A stretch of DNA of 64,000 nt from Seongchinamella sediminis (GCF_003457605.1 NZ_QRAN01000013.1:59519-123518), one strand, 5' to 3'; positions 27,413-37,990 are shown, counted from the first letter of the stretch. The notes: generated from the sequence alone by a model not told the origin. Program-made: numbers and translations.

Positions 27413-28859
27413 GGACACGACCTACTACTGGCACGACTACGAAACCTTCGGCGCAGACCCCTCCCGTGACCGCCCGGTGCAGTTTGCCGGTCTGCGTACC
27501 GACGCCGAGCTGAACCCGGTCGGCGAGCCGCTGGTCATATTCTCCCGTCCCGCCGGTGATTTCCTGCCCCACCCGCAGGCCTGCCTGGTCACCGGCATCA
27601 CGCCCCAGCAGGCGCTGGAGCAGGGCCTGCCGGAAGCGGAGTTCATTGGCCGGATTCACCAGGAACTGGCCGCCCCGGGCACCTGCGGCGTGGGCTACAA
27701 TTCCCTGCGTTTTGACGATGAAGTCACCCGCTACACCCTGTACCGCAACTTTTACGATCCCTACGCCCGGGAGTGGCAGAACGGCAATTCCCGCTGGGAC
27801 ATTATCGACATGTTGCGGGCCTGCCAGGCGCTGCGCCCGGAGGGCATCGAGTGGCCTCTGCGGGAGGACGGGCTGCCGAGCTTTCGCCTGGAGGACCTCA
27901 CCGCGGCCAATGGTATCGCCCACGAGGCGGCCCACGATGCGCTGTCGGATGTGGAAGCCACCATCGCCATGGCGCGGCTGATAAAGGACCAACAGCCGCG
28001 CTTGTACGACTATGTGGTGCGGCATCGCGACAAGCAGTCGGCATCAGCCCTGCTCGACCTGGACAACATGAAGCCGGTGCTGCACGTGTCCGGCATGTTC
28101 GGGGCCCTGCGACACAATATCGCGCTGATCGTGCCCCTGGCCATGCACCCGAAGAACAGGAACGAGGTGATCTGCTATGACCTGATGGCGGATCCGGGGG
28201 TACTGCTGCACTCCACCGCCGACGAGATACGGGAACTGCTCTATACCCGTAGCGACGAACTGCCCGAAGGTGTTGAGCGCCCCGGGCTGAAGTCGGTGCA
28301 TATCAATAAATGTCCCATCCTGGTGACGGCAAAAATGGCCGACCCGGAAACAGCCGCCCGGCTGGGCATATCCGGTGACCAGTGCCGCAGGCACCTGGCG
28401 GCCCTGCGTGAACTCCGCGATCGCGATCCGGCGGCTTTTACCGGCAAAATACAGGCCGTTTACGCCGGCCGCAGTTTCGAGGAAATCAGCGACCCGGATC
28501 GCATGCTGTACAGCGGCGGTTTTTTCTCCGATGCCGACAGGCGCCTGATGGACCAGGTGCGACAGTGCGGCCCCGGGGAGCTGGCCACAACCACCTTCCC
28601 CTTCGCTGACGCGCGCCTGCCGGAGATGCTGTTCCGCTACCGGGCGCGCAATTACCCGGACAGCCTCAGCCCGGAAGAGCGGGCCCAGTGGGAGGAATTC
28701 CGCTTCCAGCGTCTCACCGAGCCCGATGCGGGCGCCAGTATCTGCATGGAGGAGTACCAGGAACTCATCCAGGCGCTGATGGAGTCCGGCGAGTTGAGCC
28801 TGCCCCAGTGCGAGCTGATGGAGCGGTTGCTGGAATACAGCGACAGCCTGCTGGTTTAG
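27405..28859 (+). CDS. sbcB: exodeoxyribonuclease I
   Basis: The 484-residue 3'-5' single-strand DNA exonuclease acts in recombination and mismatch repair. The DnaQ-like core shows WHDYETFG (DxE), GYNSLRFDDEVTRY and HDALSDVEATI (catalytic His/Asp). Exo I-specific SH3-like and helical domains follow. The only possible start in frame is TTG at 27405, inside the last codons of fumarase (8-base overlap), so coupling to fumarase translation is likely. Pairing with fumarase is unusual and probably accidental in function. Confidence 0.93.
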   Translation: MSRDTTYYWHDYETFGADPSRDRPVQFAGLRTDAELNPVGEPLVIFSRPAGDFLPHPQACLVTGITPQQALEQGLPEAEFIGRIHQELAAPGTCGVGYNSLRFDDEVTRYTLYRNFYDPYAREWQNGNSRWDIIDMLRACQALRPEGIEWPLREDGLPSFRLEDLTAANGIAHEAAHDALSDVEATIAMARLIKDQQPRLYDYVVRHRDKQSASALLDLDNMKPVLHVSGMFGALRHNIALIVPLAMHPKNRNEVICYDLMADPGVLLHSTADEIRELLYTRSDELPEGVERPGLKSVHINKCPILVTAKMADPETAARLGISGDQCRRHLAALRELRDRDPAAFTGKIQAVYAGRSFEEISDPDRMLYSGGFFSDADRRLMDQVRQCGPGELATTTFPFADARLPEMLFRYRARNYPDSLSPEERAQWEEFRFQRLTEPDAGASICMEEYQELIQALMESGELSLPQCELMERLLEYSDSLLV

Positions 28860-28871
28860 TTCCAGATCGTC

Positions 28872-28897
28872 GTCATCCCGGCGTGCGCCGGAATGAC
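28872..28897. repeat. REP-like hairpin without 45-nt units
   Basis: GTCATCCCGGCG-TG-CGCCGGAATGAC is a 12-bp imperfect inverted repeat with one mismatched pair, 12 bases after the sbcB stop. The right arm is identical to the right flank of the modular elements at 2041 and 60000, so this looks like the unit-free form of the same family. Confidence 0.75.
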
Positions 28898-28963
28898 GGT
28901 AATGGGTCCCCTGCCTGCACACAATCTGGTATTAAGCACATGGCCCCCCGCCGACCCTGACCG

Positions 28964-28969
28964 TATAAT
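28964..28969 (+). promoter_or_regulatory. -10 box of pyrB
   Basis: A perfect TATAAT lies 34 bases before the pyrB GTG. The -35 region is poor (TGGCCC at 17 bases). No leader peptide or attenuator is seen in the short 5' region. Confidence 0.45.
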
Positions 28970-29003
28970 CGCCCAAGTTCACCAGAGCCTGGAGTTATCA
29001 AGC

Positions 29004-30020
29004 GTGGAATTTGCCGGCAGTCATATCCTGTCAATCCAGCAGTTCGAGCGCGGCGACGTGGAGCGCATCTTCGCCGTTGCCGACCAGATGGAGCCCTACG
29101 CCCAGCGCCAGCGGGTAACCAAGGTGCTCGACGGCGCTATCCTCGGCAATATGTTTTTCGAACCCAGTACCCGGACCCGGATCAGCTTTGGCAGCGCCTT
29201 CAACCTGCTCGGCGGCGAGGTCCGGGAAACCACCGGTTTTGAGTCCTCTGCGATCGCCAAGGGTGAATCGCTGTACGACACAGCCCGCGTGCTCAGCGGT
29301 TATTCCGACGCCATTGTCATGCGCCACCCGCAGGCGGGTTCGGTGGCAGAGTTCGCCGCCGCCAGCAGGGTGCCGGTATTGAATGGCGGTGACGGCAGCA
29401 ACGAGCACCCCAGCCAGGCCCTGCTGGACTTGTATACCATCAAGAAGGAGCTCGCCGGCCAGGGGCGTACCATCGACCAGTTGCGCATCGCCATGGTCGG
29501 TGACCTGCGCTACGGCCGTACCGTGCATTCACTGTGCAAGCTGCTGTCCCTGTATCGCGATGTGCAGGTCAGGCTGGTGAGCCCGCAGGAGTTGCGGATG
29601 CCCGCCGACATTGTCGAGCAGATGCGCAGCGGTGGGCTGCAGGTGCAGGAATCCGAGGCCCTGGAGGAAAGCATTGCTCGCGTAGACATCGTCTACTCCA
29701 CCCGTATCCAGGAAGAGCGCTTCAACTCGCAGGAAGAGGCGGACCTGTACCGCGGGCGGTTTCGTCTCAACCAGTCCGTCTATACCGCCTATTGCGAGCC
29801 CAACACGGTGATCATGCACCCGCTGCCCCGGGATTCCCGCGACAATGCCCGGGAACTGGACGACGACCTCAACGACAATCCCAATCTCGCCATTTTCCGC
29901 CAGACCGACAATGGCATGCTGGTGCGAATGGCGCTGTTCGCCCTGACCCTGGATGTGGTTGACCAGGTGGCGAAGCATTCCCGCGAGGTCAACTGGTACA
30001 CGGCGGGCCGCTTTCAATGA
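29004..30020 (+). CDS. pyrB: aspartate carbamoyltransferase catalytic chain
   Basis: The 338-residue enzyme makes N-carbamoyl-aspartate in pyrimidine synthesis. The carbamoyl-phosphate site FEPSTRTRISF is near residue 53, HPSQALLDLYT and the HPLPRDSRDNARE segment follow, and the length slightly exceeds E. coli PyrB (311). GTG at 29004 is chosen because GGAG lies nine bases upstream and the N-terminus SHILSIQQF fits the family; a longer frame would run into the REP hairpin. No regulatory pyrI or inactive pyrC' follows, unlike E. coli and Pseudomonas, so regulation may differ. It overlaps nudF by ATGA. Confidence 0.94.
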   Translation: MEFAGSHILSIQQFERGDVERIFAVADQMEPYAQRQRVTKVLDGAILGNMFFEPSTRTRISFGSAFNLLGGEVRETTGFESSAIAKGESLYDTARVLSGYSDAIVMRHPQAGSVAEFAAASRVPVLNGGDGSNEHPSQALLDLYTIKKELAGQGRTIDQLRIAMVGDLRYGRTVHSLCKLLSLYRDVQVRLVSPQELRMPADIVEQMRSGGLQVQESEALEESIARVDIVYSTRIQEERFNSQEEADLYRGRFRLNQSVYTAYCEPNTVIMHPLPRDSRDNARELDDDLNDNPNLAIFRQTDNGMLVRMALFALTLDVVDQVAKHSREVNWYTAGRFQ

Positions 30021-30634
30021 CGCTGAAACCCAGGTTCGGCGCCGCTGATGTCAGGGTGCTGGAAGATGAGACCGCCTATGACGGCTACTTCAGCATTCGC
30101 CGGCTCACGCTGCAGTACCGAGCGTTTCAGGGGGGGTGGGTGGAGCCCCAGGTCCGGGAAGTGTTCGAGCGCGGCGACGCGGTGGGCGTATTACCCTACC
30201 ATGCCGCCAGCGATTCGCTGGTCCTGATTGAGCAGTTCCGCCCCGGCGCCCTGCGCGGCGACAGCAGCCCGTGGATGCTGGAACTGATCGCCGGCATCGT
30301 CGAGCACGGGGAGAGCGATGCCGAGGTGGCGCACCGGGAGGCCATGGAAGAGGCGGGCTGCGAGCTGCTTGAGTTGCATCCCATCGCCACGCTGCTGCCC
30401 AGTGCCGGGGCCTGCAGTGAGCAGGTCCAGCTCTACTGTGGCCGGCTCGATGGCCCGGTGAGTCCCGGGGTACACGGGCTGGCCGACGAGGGGGAGAATA
30501 TTCTCGTTCACTCGGTGCCGGTGGCGGAGGCGTTCGAACTGCTGGCGCAAAACCGCATTCCCAATGGCCACACGCTGATCTCCCTGCTCTGGCTGCAGCA
30601 CAATATCCAGTCCCTGCGGGAGCGCTGGGGCTGA
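30017..30634 (+). CDS. nudF: ADP-ribose pyrophosphatase (Nudix hydrolase)
   Basis: The 205-residue Nudix protein has the box GIVEHGESDAEVAHREAMEEAG, meeting G-x5-E-x7-REUxEExGU. The N-terminal dimerisation strands and a C-terminal helix are as in E. coli NudF (209). It would hydrolyse ADP-ribose to AMP and ribose 5-phosphate. It is coupled to pyrB by an ATGA overlap. Other NDP-sugar substrates cannot be excluded. Confidence 0.88.
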   Translation: MTLKPRFGAADVRVLEDETAYDGYFSIRRLTLQYRAFQGGWVEPQVREVFERGDAVGVLPYHAASDSLVLIEQFRPGALRGDSSPWMLELIAGIVEHGESDAEVAHREAMEEAGCELLELHPIATLLPSAGACSEQVQLYCGRLDGPVSPGVHGLADEGENILVHSVPVAEAFELLAQNRIPNGHTLISLLWLQHNIQSLRERWG

Positions 30635-30650
30635 GCCCCGGGCGGGTCGA

Positions 30651-32234
30651 GTGACAGATACTGCGCACACCCCCAGGGCGGGCCTGCTGCGTTCCAGCGC
30701 CCTGGTCGGCAGCATGACCATGATTTCCCGGATGCTGGGGCTGCTCCGGGATGTGGTTATCGCCGCCTTTGTCGGCGCCAGCGCCAATGCCGATGCCTTC
30801 TTCGTGGCCTTCAAGATCCCCAATTTCCTGCGCCGGCTGTTTGCCGAGGGCGCCTTTGCCCAGGCCTTCGTGCCGGTACTGGCGGATTACAAGGAGGCCG
30901 GATCCCAGGAGGCGGTGAGAGCGCTGGTGGCCCGGGTCGCCGGGGTGCTGGGCGGTACCCTGCTGCTGCTCACTGTCATCACGGTAGCGGCCTCACCGCT
31001 GGTGGCGGCCCTGTTCGCCCCGGGCTTTGTCAGCCAGCCGCAGAAATTCCAGCTCACCGCGGATATGATCCGCATTACCTTCCCCTATTTGCTGCTGATT
31101 TCCATGACCGGATTCTGCGGCGCCATACTCAACAGTTATGGCCGCTTTGCTGTACCGGCGTTCACTCCGGTGTTTCTCAACCTGTCACTGATTTTCGCCG
31201 CCACGGTCGCCGCCCCCTGGTTCGATGAGCCGGTGTTTGCCCTGGCCTGGGGGGTGTTCTTCGCCGGGGTGATCCAGTTGCTGTTCCAGCTGCCTTCCCT
31301 GTATCGCCTCGACCTGGTGCCGAGGCCCGTGCTCGATGTCCGTCACGAGGGCGTGCGGCGGATACTCAAGCTGATGGTGCCGGCCCTGTTCGGGGTGTCG
31401 GTGAGCCAGATCAACCTGCTGCTGGACACGGTGCTGGCCTCCTTCCTGCCCACCGGCAGCGTGTCCTGGCTGTATTACTCGGACCGCCTGGCGGAACTGC
31501 CCCTGGGGGTGTTTGGCATCGCCATCGCCACGGTCATCCTGCCCAACCTGTCGGCCCATCGCGCCGCGGCGCGGGAGGCACAGTTTGCCTGCACCCTCGA
31601 CTGGGCCATGCGCTCGGTCCTGCTGATCGGCGTGCCGGCGGCGGTGGCGCTGATCCTGCTGGCGAAACCCATCCTCATCACCCTGTTCCAGTACGGGGAG
31701 TTGACCCCCGCAGACGTGGAGATGGCCGCGCTCAGCCTGCGGGCCTACAGTCTCGGGCTGGTGGCCTTCATGCTGGTGAAGGTGCTCGCGCCCGGCTATT
31801 ACGCCCGCCAGGACACCGCAACGCCGGTGAAAATCGGGATTATCGCCATGGTGGCCAATATGGTGATGAACCTGCTCTTCGTGCTGCCACTGCTGTGGTA
31901 CTTCAATGTCGGCCACCTGGGGCTGGCGCTGGCCACCAGCCTCTCCGCCTGGCTGAACGCCGGCCTGCTGCTGCGCGGGCTGCTGAAACAGGGGGTATTC
32001 AGCTGGCAGCCGGGCTGGGGTGCTTACGCGGCGCGCCTGCTGGCAGGCACGCTTGCCATGGCGCTGGCCGTTCTGTTGCTGGACCGCGAGGTGGCGGCCT
32101 GGCTGGCCTGGGGCTGGCAGCGGCGGGCGCTGGAAATACTGCTGGTATGCGGGGCGGGTGTTGCCGCCTACCTGCTGGCCCAGCTGCTTGCCGGCACGCG
32201 GATGCGGCATTTACGCGCCCCCGGGGGGCTGTGA
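30651..32234 (+). CDS. murJ: lipid II flippase MurJ
   Basis: This 527-residue MOP-superfamily membrane protein has about 14 hydrophobic helices. The N-terminus SSALVGSMTMISRMLGLLRD and the motif FFVAFKIPNFLRRLFAEGAF are signatures of MurJ/MviN. It flips undecaprenyl-linked peptidoglycan precursor across the inner membrane and is normally essential. Start GTG at 30651 is 16 bases after nudF; the ribosome site is weak. It sits before ribF, as in many gammaproteobacteria. Confidence 0.95.
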   Translation: MTDTAHTPRAGLLRSSALVGSMTMISRMLGLLRDVVIAAFVGASANADAFFVAFKIPNFLRRLFAEGAFAQAFVPVLADYKEAGSQEAVRALVARVAGVLGGTLLLLTVITVAASPLVAALFAPGFVSQPQKFQLTADMIRITFPYLLLISMTGFCGAILNSYGRFAVPAFTPVFLNLSLIFAATVAAPWFDEPVFALAWGVFFAGVIQLLFQLPSLYRLDLVPRPVLDVRHEGVRRILKLMVPALFGVSVSQINLLLDTVLASFLPTGSVSWLYYSDRLAELPLGVFGIAIATVILPNLSAHRAAAREAQFACTLDWAMRSVLLIGVPAAVALILLAKPILITLFQYGELTPADVEMAALSLRAYSLGLVAFMLVKVLAPGYYARQDTATPVKIGIIAMVANMVMNLLFVLPLLWYFNVGHLGLALATSLSAWLNAGLLLRGLLKQGVFSWQPGWGAYAARLLAGTLAMALAVLLLDREVAAWLAWGWQRRALEILLVCGAGVAAYLLAQLLAGTRMRHLRAPGGL

Positions 32235-32261
32235 TCAGTGCCGAAGCGGGCAAATTGCCCG

Positions 32262-32290
32262 TTTCAGCCACTGCATGCATTCGTTATAAT
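32262..32290 (+). promoter_or_regulatory. promoter upstream of the ribF-ileS-lspA-fkpB-ispH operon
   Basis: TTTCAG (32262-32267), 17 bases and a perfect TATAAT (32285-32290) lie 35 bases before the ribF ATG. The -35 is weak. It would drive five overlapping genes. Confidence 0.5.
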
Positions 32291-32325
32291 CCGTCGTTTG
32301 GTTCGACCGGGCATCCCCTCATCTC

Positions 32326-33264
32326 ATGGAGCTGATACGTGGCCTGCATAACTTGCGGCCCAGACACCGCGGCTGCGTAGCCACTATCGGCGCCTTCGAT
32401 GGCGTCCATCTGGGGCACCAGGCGGTGATCAATCACCTGAAAAGCAAGGCGGACGAGCTGCGGCTGCCGAGCACCGTTATCGTGTTCGAGCCCCTGCCGC
32501 GGGAGTATTTCGCGCCGGTCAAGGCGCCGGCGAGAATCATGAGCTTCCGGGAAAAATTCCGGGCCATGGAGCAACTGGGGGTGGAGCGCTTGCTGCGCAT
32601 CCGCTTCAACGAGGCCCTGCAGGAGATGTCTGCGCGGCAATTCGTCGAGGATGTGTTCGTGGCCGGTCTGGGGGTGCGTTACGTGGTGCTGGGAGACGAC
32701 TTTCGGTTTGGCAACGACCGCCAGGGCGATATCCATTTCATCCAGCGCTACGGCGAGGCCCACGGCTATGAAGCGGTGCCGACGCCCACCGAGGAGTGGC
32801 AGGGCGACCGGGTGAGCAGTACCCGTATCCGGCAGGTCCTGGAAGCGGCGGATTTCGACCGCGCCGAGCGCATGCTGGGGCGGCCCTACTGTATTTCCGG
32901 CAAGGTGATTTACGGCCGGCAGCTTGGCCAGACCATCGGCACGCCCACGGCCAACCTGCAGTTGCATCGCCTGCGGGCGCCACTGGCCGGCGTCTACGCG
33001 GTCCAGGTGAGCGGCGGTGGCCTGCACCAGGCGCAGGGCGTGGCCAACGTGGGTGTTCGGCCCACGGTAGACGACAGCATCAAGGCCAACCTGGAGGTGC
33101 ACCTGCTGGATCGCAATATCCAGCTGTACGGCCAGCACATTGAGGTGTGCTTCCGGCACAAATTACGGGATGAGAAGAAGTTCGACTCGGTGGAAGAACT
33201 GCGGGCGAACATTGAACGAGACATTGAAAATACACGGTCCTGGTTCGCACAGCACCAGGTATGA
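32326..33264 (+). CDS. ribF: bifunctional riboflavin kinase/FAD synthetase
   Basis: The 312-residue enzyme makes FMN and FAD. The N-terminal adenylyltransferase domain shows [16 protein letters not shown] with the HxGH-type nucleotide motif. The ISSTRIR-like motif reads [11 protein letters not shown]. The C-terminal flavokinase domain shows [20 protein letters not shown]. The ATG at 32326 fits the family. It overlaps ileS by ATGA, part of the conserved ribF-ileS-lspA series. Confidence 0.96.
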   Translation: MELIRGLHNLRPRHRGCVATIGAFDGVHLGHQAVINHLKSKADELRLPSTVIVFEPLPREYFAPVKAPARIMSFREKFRAMEQLGVERLLRIRFNEALQEMSARQFVEDVFVAGLGVRYVVLGDDFRFGNDRQGDIHFIQRYGEAHGYEAVPTPTEEWQGDRVSSTRIRQVLEAADFDRAERMLGRPYCISGKVIYGRQLGQTIGTPTANLQLHRLRAPLAGVYAVQVSGGGLHQAQGVANVGVRPTVDDSIKANLEVHLLDRNIQLYGQHIEVCFRHKLRDEKKFDSVEELRANIERDIENTRSWFAQHQV

Positions 33265-36077
33265 CGAGTGATATGAGCGACTACAAAGACACCCTGAACC
33301 TGCCCAAGACGGCATTTCCGATGAAGGCCAGCCTGACCCAGCGCGAGCCCCAACGGCTGAAGCAGTGGCAGGACATGGACCTGTACGGCAAGATTCGCGC
33401 CGCCAGCGCGGGCCGGCCCAAGTTCATTCTCCACGATGGCCCGCCTTACGCCAACGGCGAGCTGCACGTGGGCCACGCGGTCAACAAGATCCTCAAGGAC
33501 ATTATCGTCAAATCGCGCACGCTGGCGGGTTTCGATGCACCCTACGTTCCCGGCTGGGATTGCCATGGCCTGCCTATTGAGCTCAATGTCGAGAAAAAAG
33601 TCGGCAAACCCGGGGTCAAGGTCAGCCCCGCCGAGTTTCGCCAGAAGTGCCGCGACTACGCCGCCCGCCAGGTCGACGCCCAGCGCGAGGACTTCATGCG
33701 CATGGGGGTACTGGGGGAATGGTTTGATCCCTACCTGACCATGGACTTCCGCTTCGAGGCCAATATCGTGCGCACCCTGGGGCGGATCGTCGACAACGGC
33801 CACCTGCACAAGGGTTTCAAGCCGGTGCACTGGTGCACGGACTGCGGTTCCGCGCTGGCGGAAGCGGAAGTAGAATACAAGGACAAGCACTCGCCGGCGA
33901 TCGACGTGGCCTATACCGCGGTGGACCCCGGTACGCTCAACGCCGCCTGCGACAGCGACTACAGCGGCGAAATCGCCATCCCGATCTGGACCACCACACC
34001 CTGGACCCTGCCGGCGAGCATGGCGGTCAGCCTGCATCCGCAGCTGGAATATGTGCTGATCGAAGGCGCGGGGCGGGCGCTGCTGGTGGCCGCGGAACTG
34101 GCCGAGGCCTGCGCCAGCCGCTATGGCCTGCCGGGGGCCGCTGTACTCGGCCGCTGCCAGGGCGCGGCTCTGGAGGGCGTGCAGCTCCGGCATCCCTTCC
34201 TGGATCGCCAGGTCCCGGTGGTGCTCGGTGAGCATGTGACCACCGAGGCCGGCACCGGGGCTGTGCACACTGCCCCGGCCCACGGTCAGGACGACTTTGT
34301 CGTGGGTGGCAAGTATGGCCTGGAGGTCCACAACCCGGTGGGCGGCAACGGCGTATACCTGCCGGACACCGACTTTTTCGCCGGCCAGCACGTGATGAAA
34401 GCCAATCCGGCGATTATAGACCTGTTACGCGACAAGGGCGTGTTGCTGCACGACGAGCAGTACGAGCACTCCTACCCGCACTGCTGGCGCCACAAGACAC
34501 CTATTATCTTTCGCGCCACGCCGCAGTGGTTTGTCAGCATGCAGCAAAATGGTCTGCTGCCTGCCGCCAAGGCGGCGGTGGAACAGGTGCAATGGGTGCC
34601 GGACTGGGGCAAGGCGCGGATCGACGCCATGCTGGAAAACCGTCCCGACTGGTGTATCTCGCGGCAGCGCACCTGGGGCGTGCCGATCACCCTGTTCGTC
34701 CACCATGAGAGTGGCGAACTGCACCCGCGCACTGCGGAACTGGTCGAGGCGGTGGCGCTGCGTATCGAGGAGGCTGGCATCGATGCCTGGTTTGACCTCG
34801 ATCCCGCGGAGCTGCTGGGCGCCGGGGCGGGGCAGTACGACAAGATTACCGACACCCTCGACGTGTGGTTCGACTCCGGCGTCACCCACGCCTGTGTGCT
34901 GCGCCAGCGTGAGGGCCTGCAGTCGCCGGCTGACCTGTACCTGGAAGGTTCCGACCAGCACCGGGGCTGGTTTCAGTCCTCGCTGCTGACCGGCATCGGC
35001 GCCTACGGCGAGGCGCCCTACAGGACCGTACTCACCCACGGCTTCACGGTAGACGGGGAAGGGCGCAAGATGTCCAAGTCCCTGGGCAACATCATCCCCG
35101 CCAAAAAGGCGATGAACGACCTGGGCGCCGATATCCTGCGCCTGTGGGTTGCGGCGGCCGATTTTCGCGGCGAGATTGCGGTCTCCGATGAAATCTTCAA
35201 GCGCACCGGCGACTCCTATCGCCGGATCCGCAATACCGCGCGCTTCCTGCTGTCCAACCTCAACGGCTTCGACCCGGCACAGCACAGTCTGGCATTTGGC
35301 GACATGCTGTCACTGGACCGCTGGGCGGTGGACCGGGCTGCCAGCCTGCAGGCGGAACTGGCCGAAGATTATGCCAATTTCCACTTCCACCAGATCTACC
35401 AGAAGCTGCACAACTTCTGTGCCGGCGACCTGGGGGGCTTCTACCTGGACGTGATCAAGGATCGCCAGTACACCACCAGGGCGGACTCGGTTGCCCGCCG
35501 CAGCGCCCAGACTGCGATGTATCACATCGGCGAGGCGCTGGTGCGCTGGATTGCGCCCATTCTCAGTTTCACCGCCGAGGAGATCTGGGAGAACCTGCCC
35601 GGTGAGCGGAGTGAATCGGTGTTCCTGGAGCAGTGGTACGGCGGCCTGCAAACCATTGCCGACGATGAGCCGATGGGGCGTGGCTACTGGCAGCAACTGA
35701 TGGCCGTGCGGGCGGCAGTAAACAAGGAAATGGAAGTACAGCGCGCCGAGAGTGGCCTGCGCGGCTCCCTCGACGCCCAGGTAACCCTCTATGCCGACGA
35801 TGAACTGGCCGGGGCGCTGGCGGCGCTGGGCGACGAGCTGCGTTTTGTACTCATCACCTCGGCCGCCGCGATTGCCCCCCTCGCTGAGGCCGATGCCGCA
35901 GCGGCGGTAACCGACATCGACGGCCTCAAGGTCCGGGTGGTCGCCGCCTCCGCCGAGAAGTGCGAGCGTTGCTGGCACCGGCGGGAAGATGTGGGTCTGT
36001 TTGCAGCCCATCCCACCCTGTGCGGGCGCTGCGTGGAAAACGTCGATGGCGACGGCGAGCAACGTCGTTTTGCGTAA
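33261..36077 (+). CDS. ileS: isoleucyl-tRNA synthetase
   Basis: This 938-residue class I synthetase charges tRNA-Ile. The HIGH motif appears as HVGH near residue 70 and KMSKS near 603. The CP1 editing domain lies between, including TTPWTLPA and the catalytic [15 protein letters not shown]. The C-terminal zinc finger CERC (near 900) with CGRC (near 924) marks the bacterial type 1 enzyme, sensitive to mupirocin in known cases. The start at 33261 overlaps ribF; an ATG four codons later is possible. It overlaps lspA by 32 bases. Confidence 0.98.
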   Translation: MTSDMSDYKDTLNLPKTAFPMKASLTQREPQRLKQWQDMDLYGKIRAASAGRPKFILHDGPPYANGELHVGHAVNKILKDIIVKSRTLAGFDAPYVPGWDCHGLPIELNVEKKVGKPGVKVSPAEFRQKCRDYAARQVDAQREDFMRMGVLGEWFDPYLTMDFRFEANIVRTLGRIVDNGHLHKGFKPVHWCTDCGSALAEAEVEYKDKHSPAIDVAYTAVDPGTLNAACDSDYSGEIAIPIWTTTPWTLPASMAVSLHPQLEYVLIEGAGRALLVAAELAEACASRYGLPGAAVLGRCQGAALEGVQLRHPFLDRQVPVVLGEHVTTEAGTGAVHTAPAHGQDDFVVGGKYGLEVHNPVGGNGVYLPDTDFFAGQHVMKANPAIIDLLRDKGVLLHDEQYEHSYPHCWRHKTPIIFRATPQWFVSMQQNGLLPAAKAAVEQVQWVPDWGKARIDAMLENRPDWCISRQRTWGVPITLFVHHESGELHPRTAELVEAVALRIEEAGIDAWFDLDPAELLGAGAGQYDKITDTLDVWFDSGVTHACVLRQREGLQSPADLYLEGSDQHRGWFQSSLLTGIGAYGEAPYRTVLTHGFTVDGEGRKMSKSLGNIIPAKKAMNDLGADILRLWVAAADFRGEIAVSDEIFKRTGDSYRRIRNTARFLLSNLNGFDPAQHSLAFGDMLSLDRWAVDRAASLQAELAEDYANFHFHQIYQKLHNFCAGDLGGFYLDVIKDRQYTTRADSVARRSAQTAMYHIGEALVRWIAPILSFTAEEIWENLPGERSESVFLEQWYGGLQTIADDEPMGRGYWQQLMAVRAAVNKEMEVQRAESGLRGSLDAQVTLYADDELAGALAALGDELRFVLITSAAAIAPLAEADAAAAVTDIDGLKVRVVAASAEKCERCWHRREDVGLFAAHPTLCGRCVENVDGDGEQRRFA

Positions 36078-36588
36078 CGGTGTCAATGCCTGGCGGTGGT
36101 TTGTCCTGGCCGGCCTGGTGGTATTGCTGGACCAGTACACCAAGGGCCTGGCCAGCAGCGAACTGGCCTATGCCAGGCCGGTGGAGATATTCTCCTGGTT
36201 TAACCTGACCCTGCAGCACAATAGCGGTGCCGCCTTCAGTTTCCTCAGTGACGCCGGCGGCTGGCAGCGCTGGTTCTTTACCGTAATCGCGCTGGTTATC
36301 AGTATCGGGCTGGTCGTGTGGCTGACCCTGGCCGAGCGCGGCGAGTGGCTGCTGGGTTTGAGCCTGGCGCTGATCCTCGGCGGCGCCATTGGCAATTTGT
36401 GGGATCGGGTCCTGCTCGGTTATGTCGTGGATTTTATTTCAGTACACTACGGGGGGTGGTACTTCCCCGCCTTCAATATCGCTGATTCGGCGATTACCGT
36501 TGGCGCCGGGTGTATGTTGTTGGACAGTTTTCTAGCTACCCGCCGTAACCACCCGGACGGTAGCGATGCAGGCAGGTTGAATGAGTAA
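36046..36588 (+). CDS. lspA: lipoprotein signal peptidase II
   Basis: The 180-residue integral membrane aspartyl protease cleaves signal peptides of prolipoproteins, including LolB, BamD and the TPR lipoprotein of this window. Four transmembrane helices are visible. The catalytic aspartates are in GNLWDRV and [18 protein letters not shown] in helix 1 and [12 protein letters not shown] are conserved. ATG at 36046 lies inside the end of ileS; the frame extends further upstream but without family support. It overlaps fkpB by eight bases. Confidence 0.95.
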   Translation: MATASNVVLRNGVNAWRWFVLAGLVVLLDQYTKGLASSELAYARPVEIFSWFNLTLQHNSGAAFSFLSDAGGWQRWFFTVIALVISIGLVVWLTLAERGEWLLGLSLALILGGAIGNLWDRVLLGYVVDFISVHYGGWYFPAFNIADSAITVGAGCMLLDSFLATRRNHPDGSDAGRLNE

Positions 36589-37036
36589 TATCGATGTCCC
36601 CGTAAGCGAAGGCACCCGTGTCTTCCTCAACTTTTCCGTCAGCCTCGAGGATGGCTCCGAGGTGGACAGCAACTTTGGCGCTGATCCGGTGGATTTCGCC
36701 ATCGGTGACGGCTCGCTGCTGCCCGGGTTTGAGCGCTGTATCTTCGGCATGAGCGCCGGCGAGCGGCAGATGTTCAAGGTGCCCCCGGAGGATGCCTTCG
36801 GCCAGCCCAATGAAAACAACGTCCAGCAGCTGCCGCGGGACCAGTTCGACGACGACATTGAGCTGGAGATTGGGCTGGTATTTTCATTTGCCGATGCCGG
36901 CGGCGGTGAGCTGCCGGGGATGATCGTCTCTTTTGACGACCGCGAAGTGACGGTGGATTTCAACCATCCGCTGGCGGGCCGGACTATACTGTTTGATGTC
37001 ATGGTTCACCGGGTGGAACCGGCGGAGCTGCACTGA
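36581..37036 (+). CDS. fkpB: FKBP-type peptidyl-prolyl cis-trans isomerase (SlpA/FkpB)
   Basis: The 151-residue cytosolic prolyl isomerase has the SlpA/SlyD layout. FKBP strands ([20 protein letters not shown]) are interrupted by an IF chaperone domain ([12 protein letters not shown] ... LPGMIVSF). The chain then returns to the FKBP fold ([16 protein letters not shown]). No His-rich tail is present, which separates it from SlyD. It lies between lspA and ispH with overlaps on both sides, exactly as in E. coli and Pseudomonas. Confidence 0.93.
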   Translation: MSNIDVPVSEGTRVFLNFSVSLEDGSEVDSNFGADPVDFAIGDGSLLPGFERCIFGMSAGERQMFKVPPEDAFGQPNENNVQQLPRDQFDDDIELEIGLVFSFADAGGGELPGMIVSFDDREVTVDFNHPLAGRTILFDVMVHRVEPAELH

Positions 37037-37986
37037 TGGATATTCAGCTTGCCAATCCTCGCGGCTTTTGTGCCGGCGTGGATCGGGCGATTGATATAGT
37101 CAACCGCGCCCTGGAGGTGTTTGGGTCGCCGATATATGTGCGCCACGAGGTAGTGCACAACAAATTTGTGGTTGAGGACCTGCAGGCACGCGGCGCCATT
37201 TTTGTCGACGAGCTGGAAGAGGTTCCCGACGACTGTATTGTCATTTTCAGCGCTCACGGGGTGTCCCAGGCGGTGCGCAAGGAGGCCGCCAGGCGCCAGC
37301 TCAAAGTGTTCGACGCCACCTGCCCGCTGGTCACCAAAGTGCATATGGAAGTGGCCCGCTTCAGCGCCGAGGGCCGCGAGTGCGTGTTGATCGGCCATGC
37401 CGGGCACCCGGAAGTGGAGGGTACCATGGGCCAGTACGACCATTCCGCCGGCGGTGCAATCTACCTGGTGGAAGACGAGTCCCAGGCCGCCAGCCTCGAG
37501 GTCGCCAATCCGGACAAGCTGTCCTTCGTGACCCAGACCACCCTGTCCATGGATGATACGGCCCGGGTCATCGACGCCCTGCGCGCCCATTTCCCGAACA
37601 TCGAGGGGCCGCGCAAGGACGACATCTGCTACGCCACCCAGAACCGCCAGGACGCGGTCAAGCAACTGGCCGCGGGCTGCGACCTGGTGCTGGTGGTGGG
37701 GTCGCCCAATTCCTCCAACTCCAACCGCCTGCGCGAGCTGGCCGAACGCATGGGCGCCGAGGCGCACCTGCTGGATCGCGCCGCAGACATCGACCCGGCC
37801 TGGGTCGAGGGCAAACAGCGCATAGGCGTCACCGCCGGCGCATCCGCCCCCGAGGTGCTGGTGCAGGAAGTCATCGACGGCCTGCGCCAGCTGGGCGCCG
37901 ATGTCCCGGTGGAAATGGCCGGGCGACCGGAGAACGTGACCTTCTCCCTGCCCCGGGAATTGAGAATTGCGGCCAAGAACCTGTAA
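37036..37986 (+). CDS. ispH: 4-hydroxy-3-methylbut-2-enyl diphosphate reductase
   Basis: The 316-residue iron-sulfur enzyme carries out the last MEP-pathway step, giving IPP and DMAPP. Cluster cysteines are in GFCAGVDRA (Cys12), [11 protein letters not shown] (near 96) and [10 protein letters not shown] (near 197). The catalytic glutamate segment is [21 protein letters not shown] binds phosphate. It starts in a TGATG overlap with fkpB and closes the operon. A hexanucleotide repeat begins five bases after its stop. Confidence 0.97.
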   Translation: MDIQLANPRGFCAGVDRAIDIVNRALEVFGSPIYVRHEVVHNKFVVEDLQARGAIFVDELEEVPDDCIVIFSAHGVSQAVRKEAARRQLKVFDATCPLVTKVHMEVARFSAEGRECVLIGHAGHPEVEGTMGQYDHSAGGAIYLVEDESQAASLEVANPDKLSFVTQTTLSMDDTARVIDALRAHFPNIEGPRKDDICYATQNRQDAVKQLAAGCDLVLVVGSPNSSNSNRLRELAERMGAEAHLLDRAADIDPAWVEGKQRIGVTAGASAPEVLVQEVIDGLRQLGADVPVEMAGRPENVTFSLPRELRIAAKNL

Positions 37987-37990
37987 ATAC

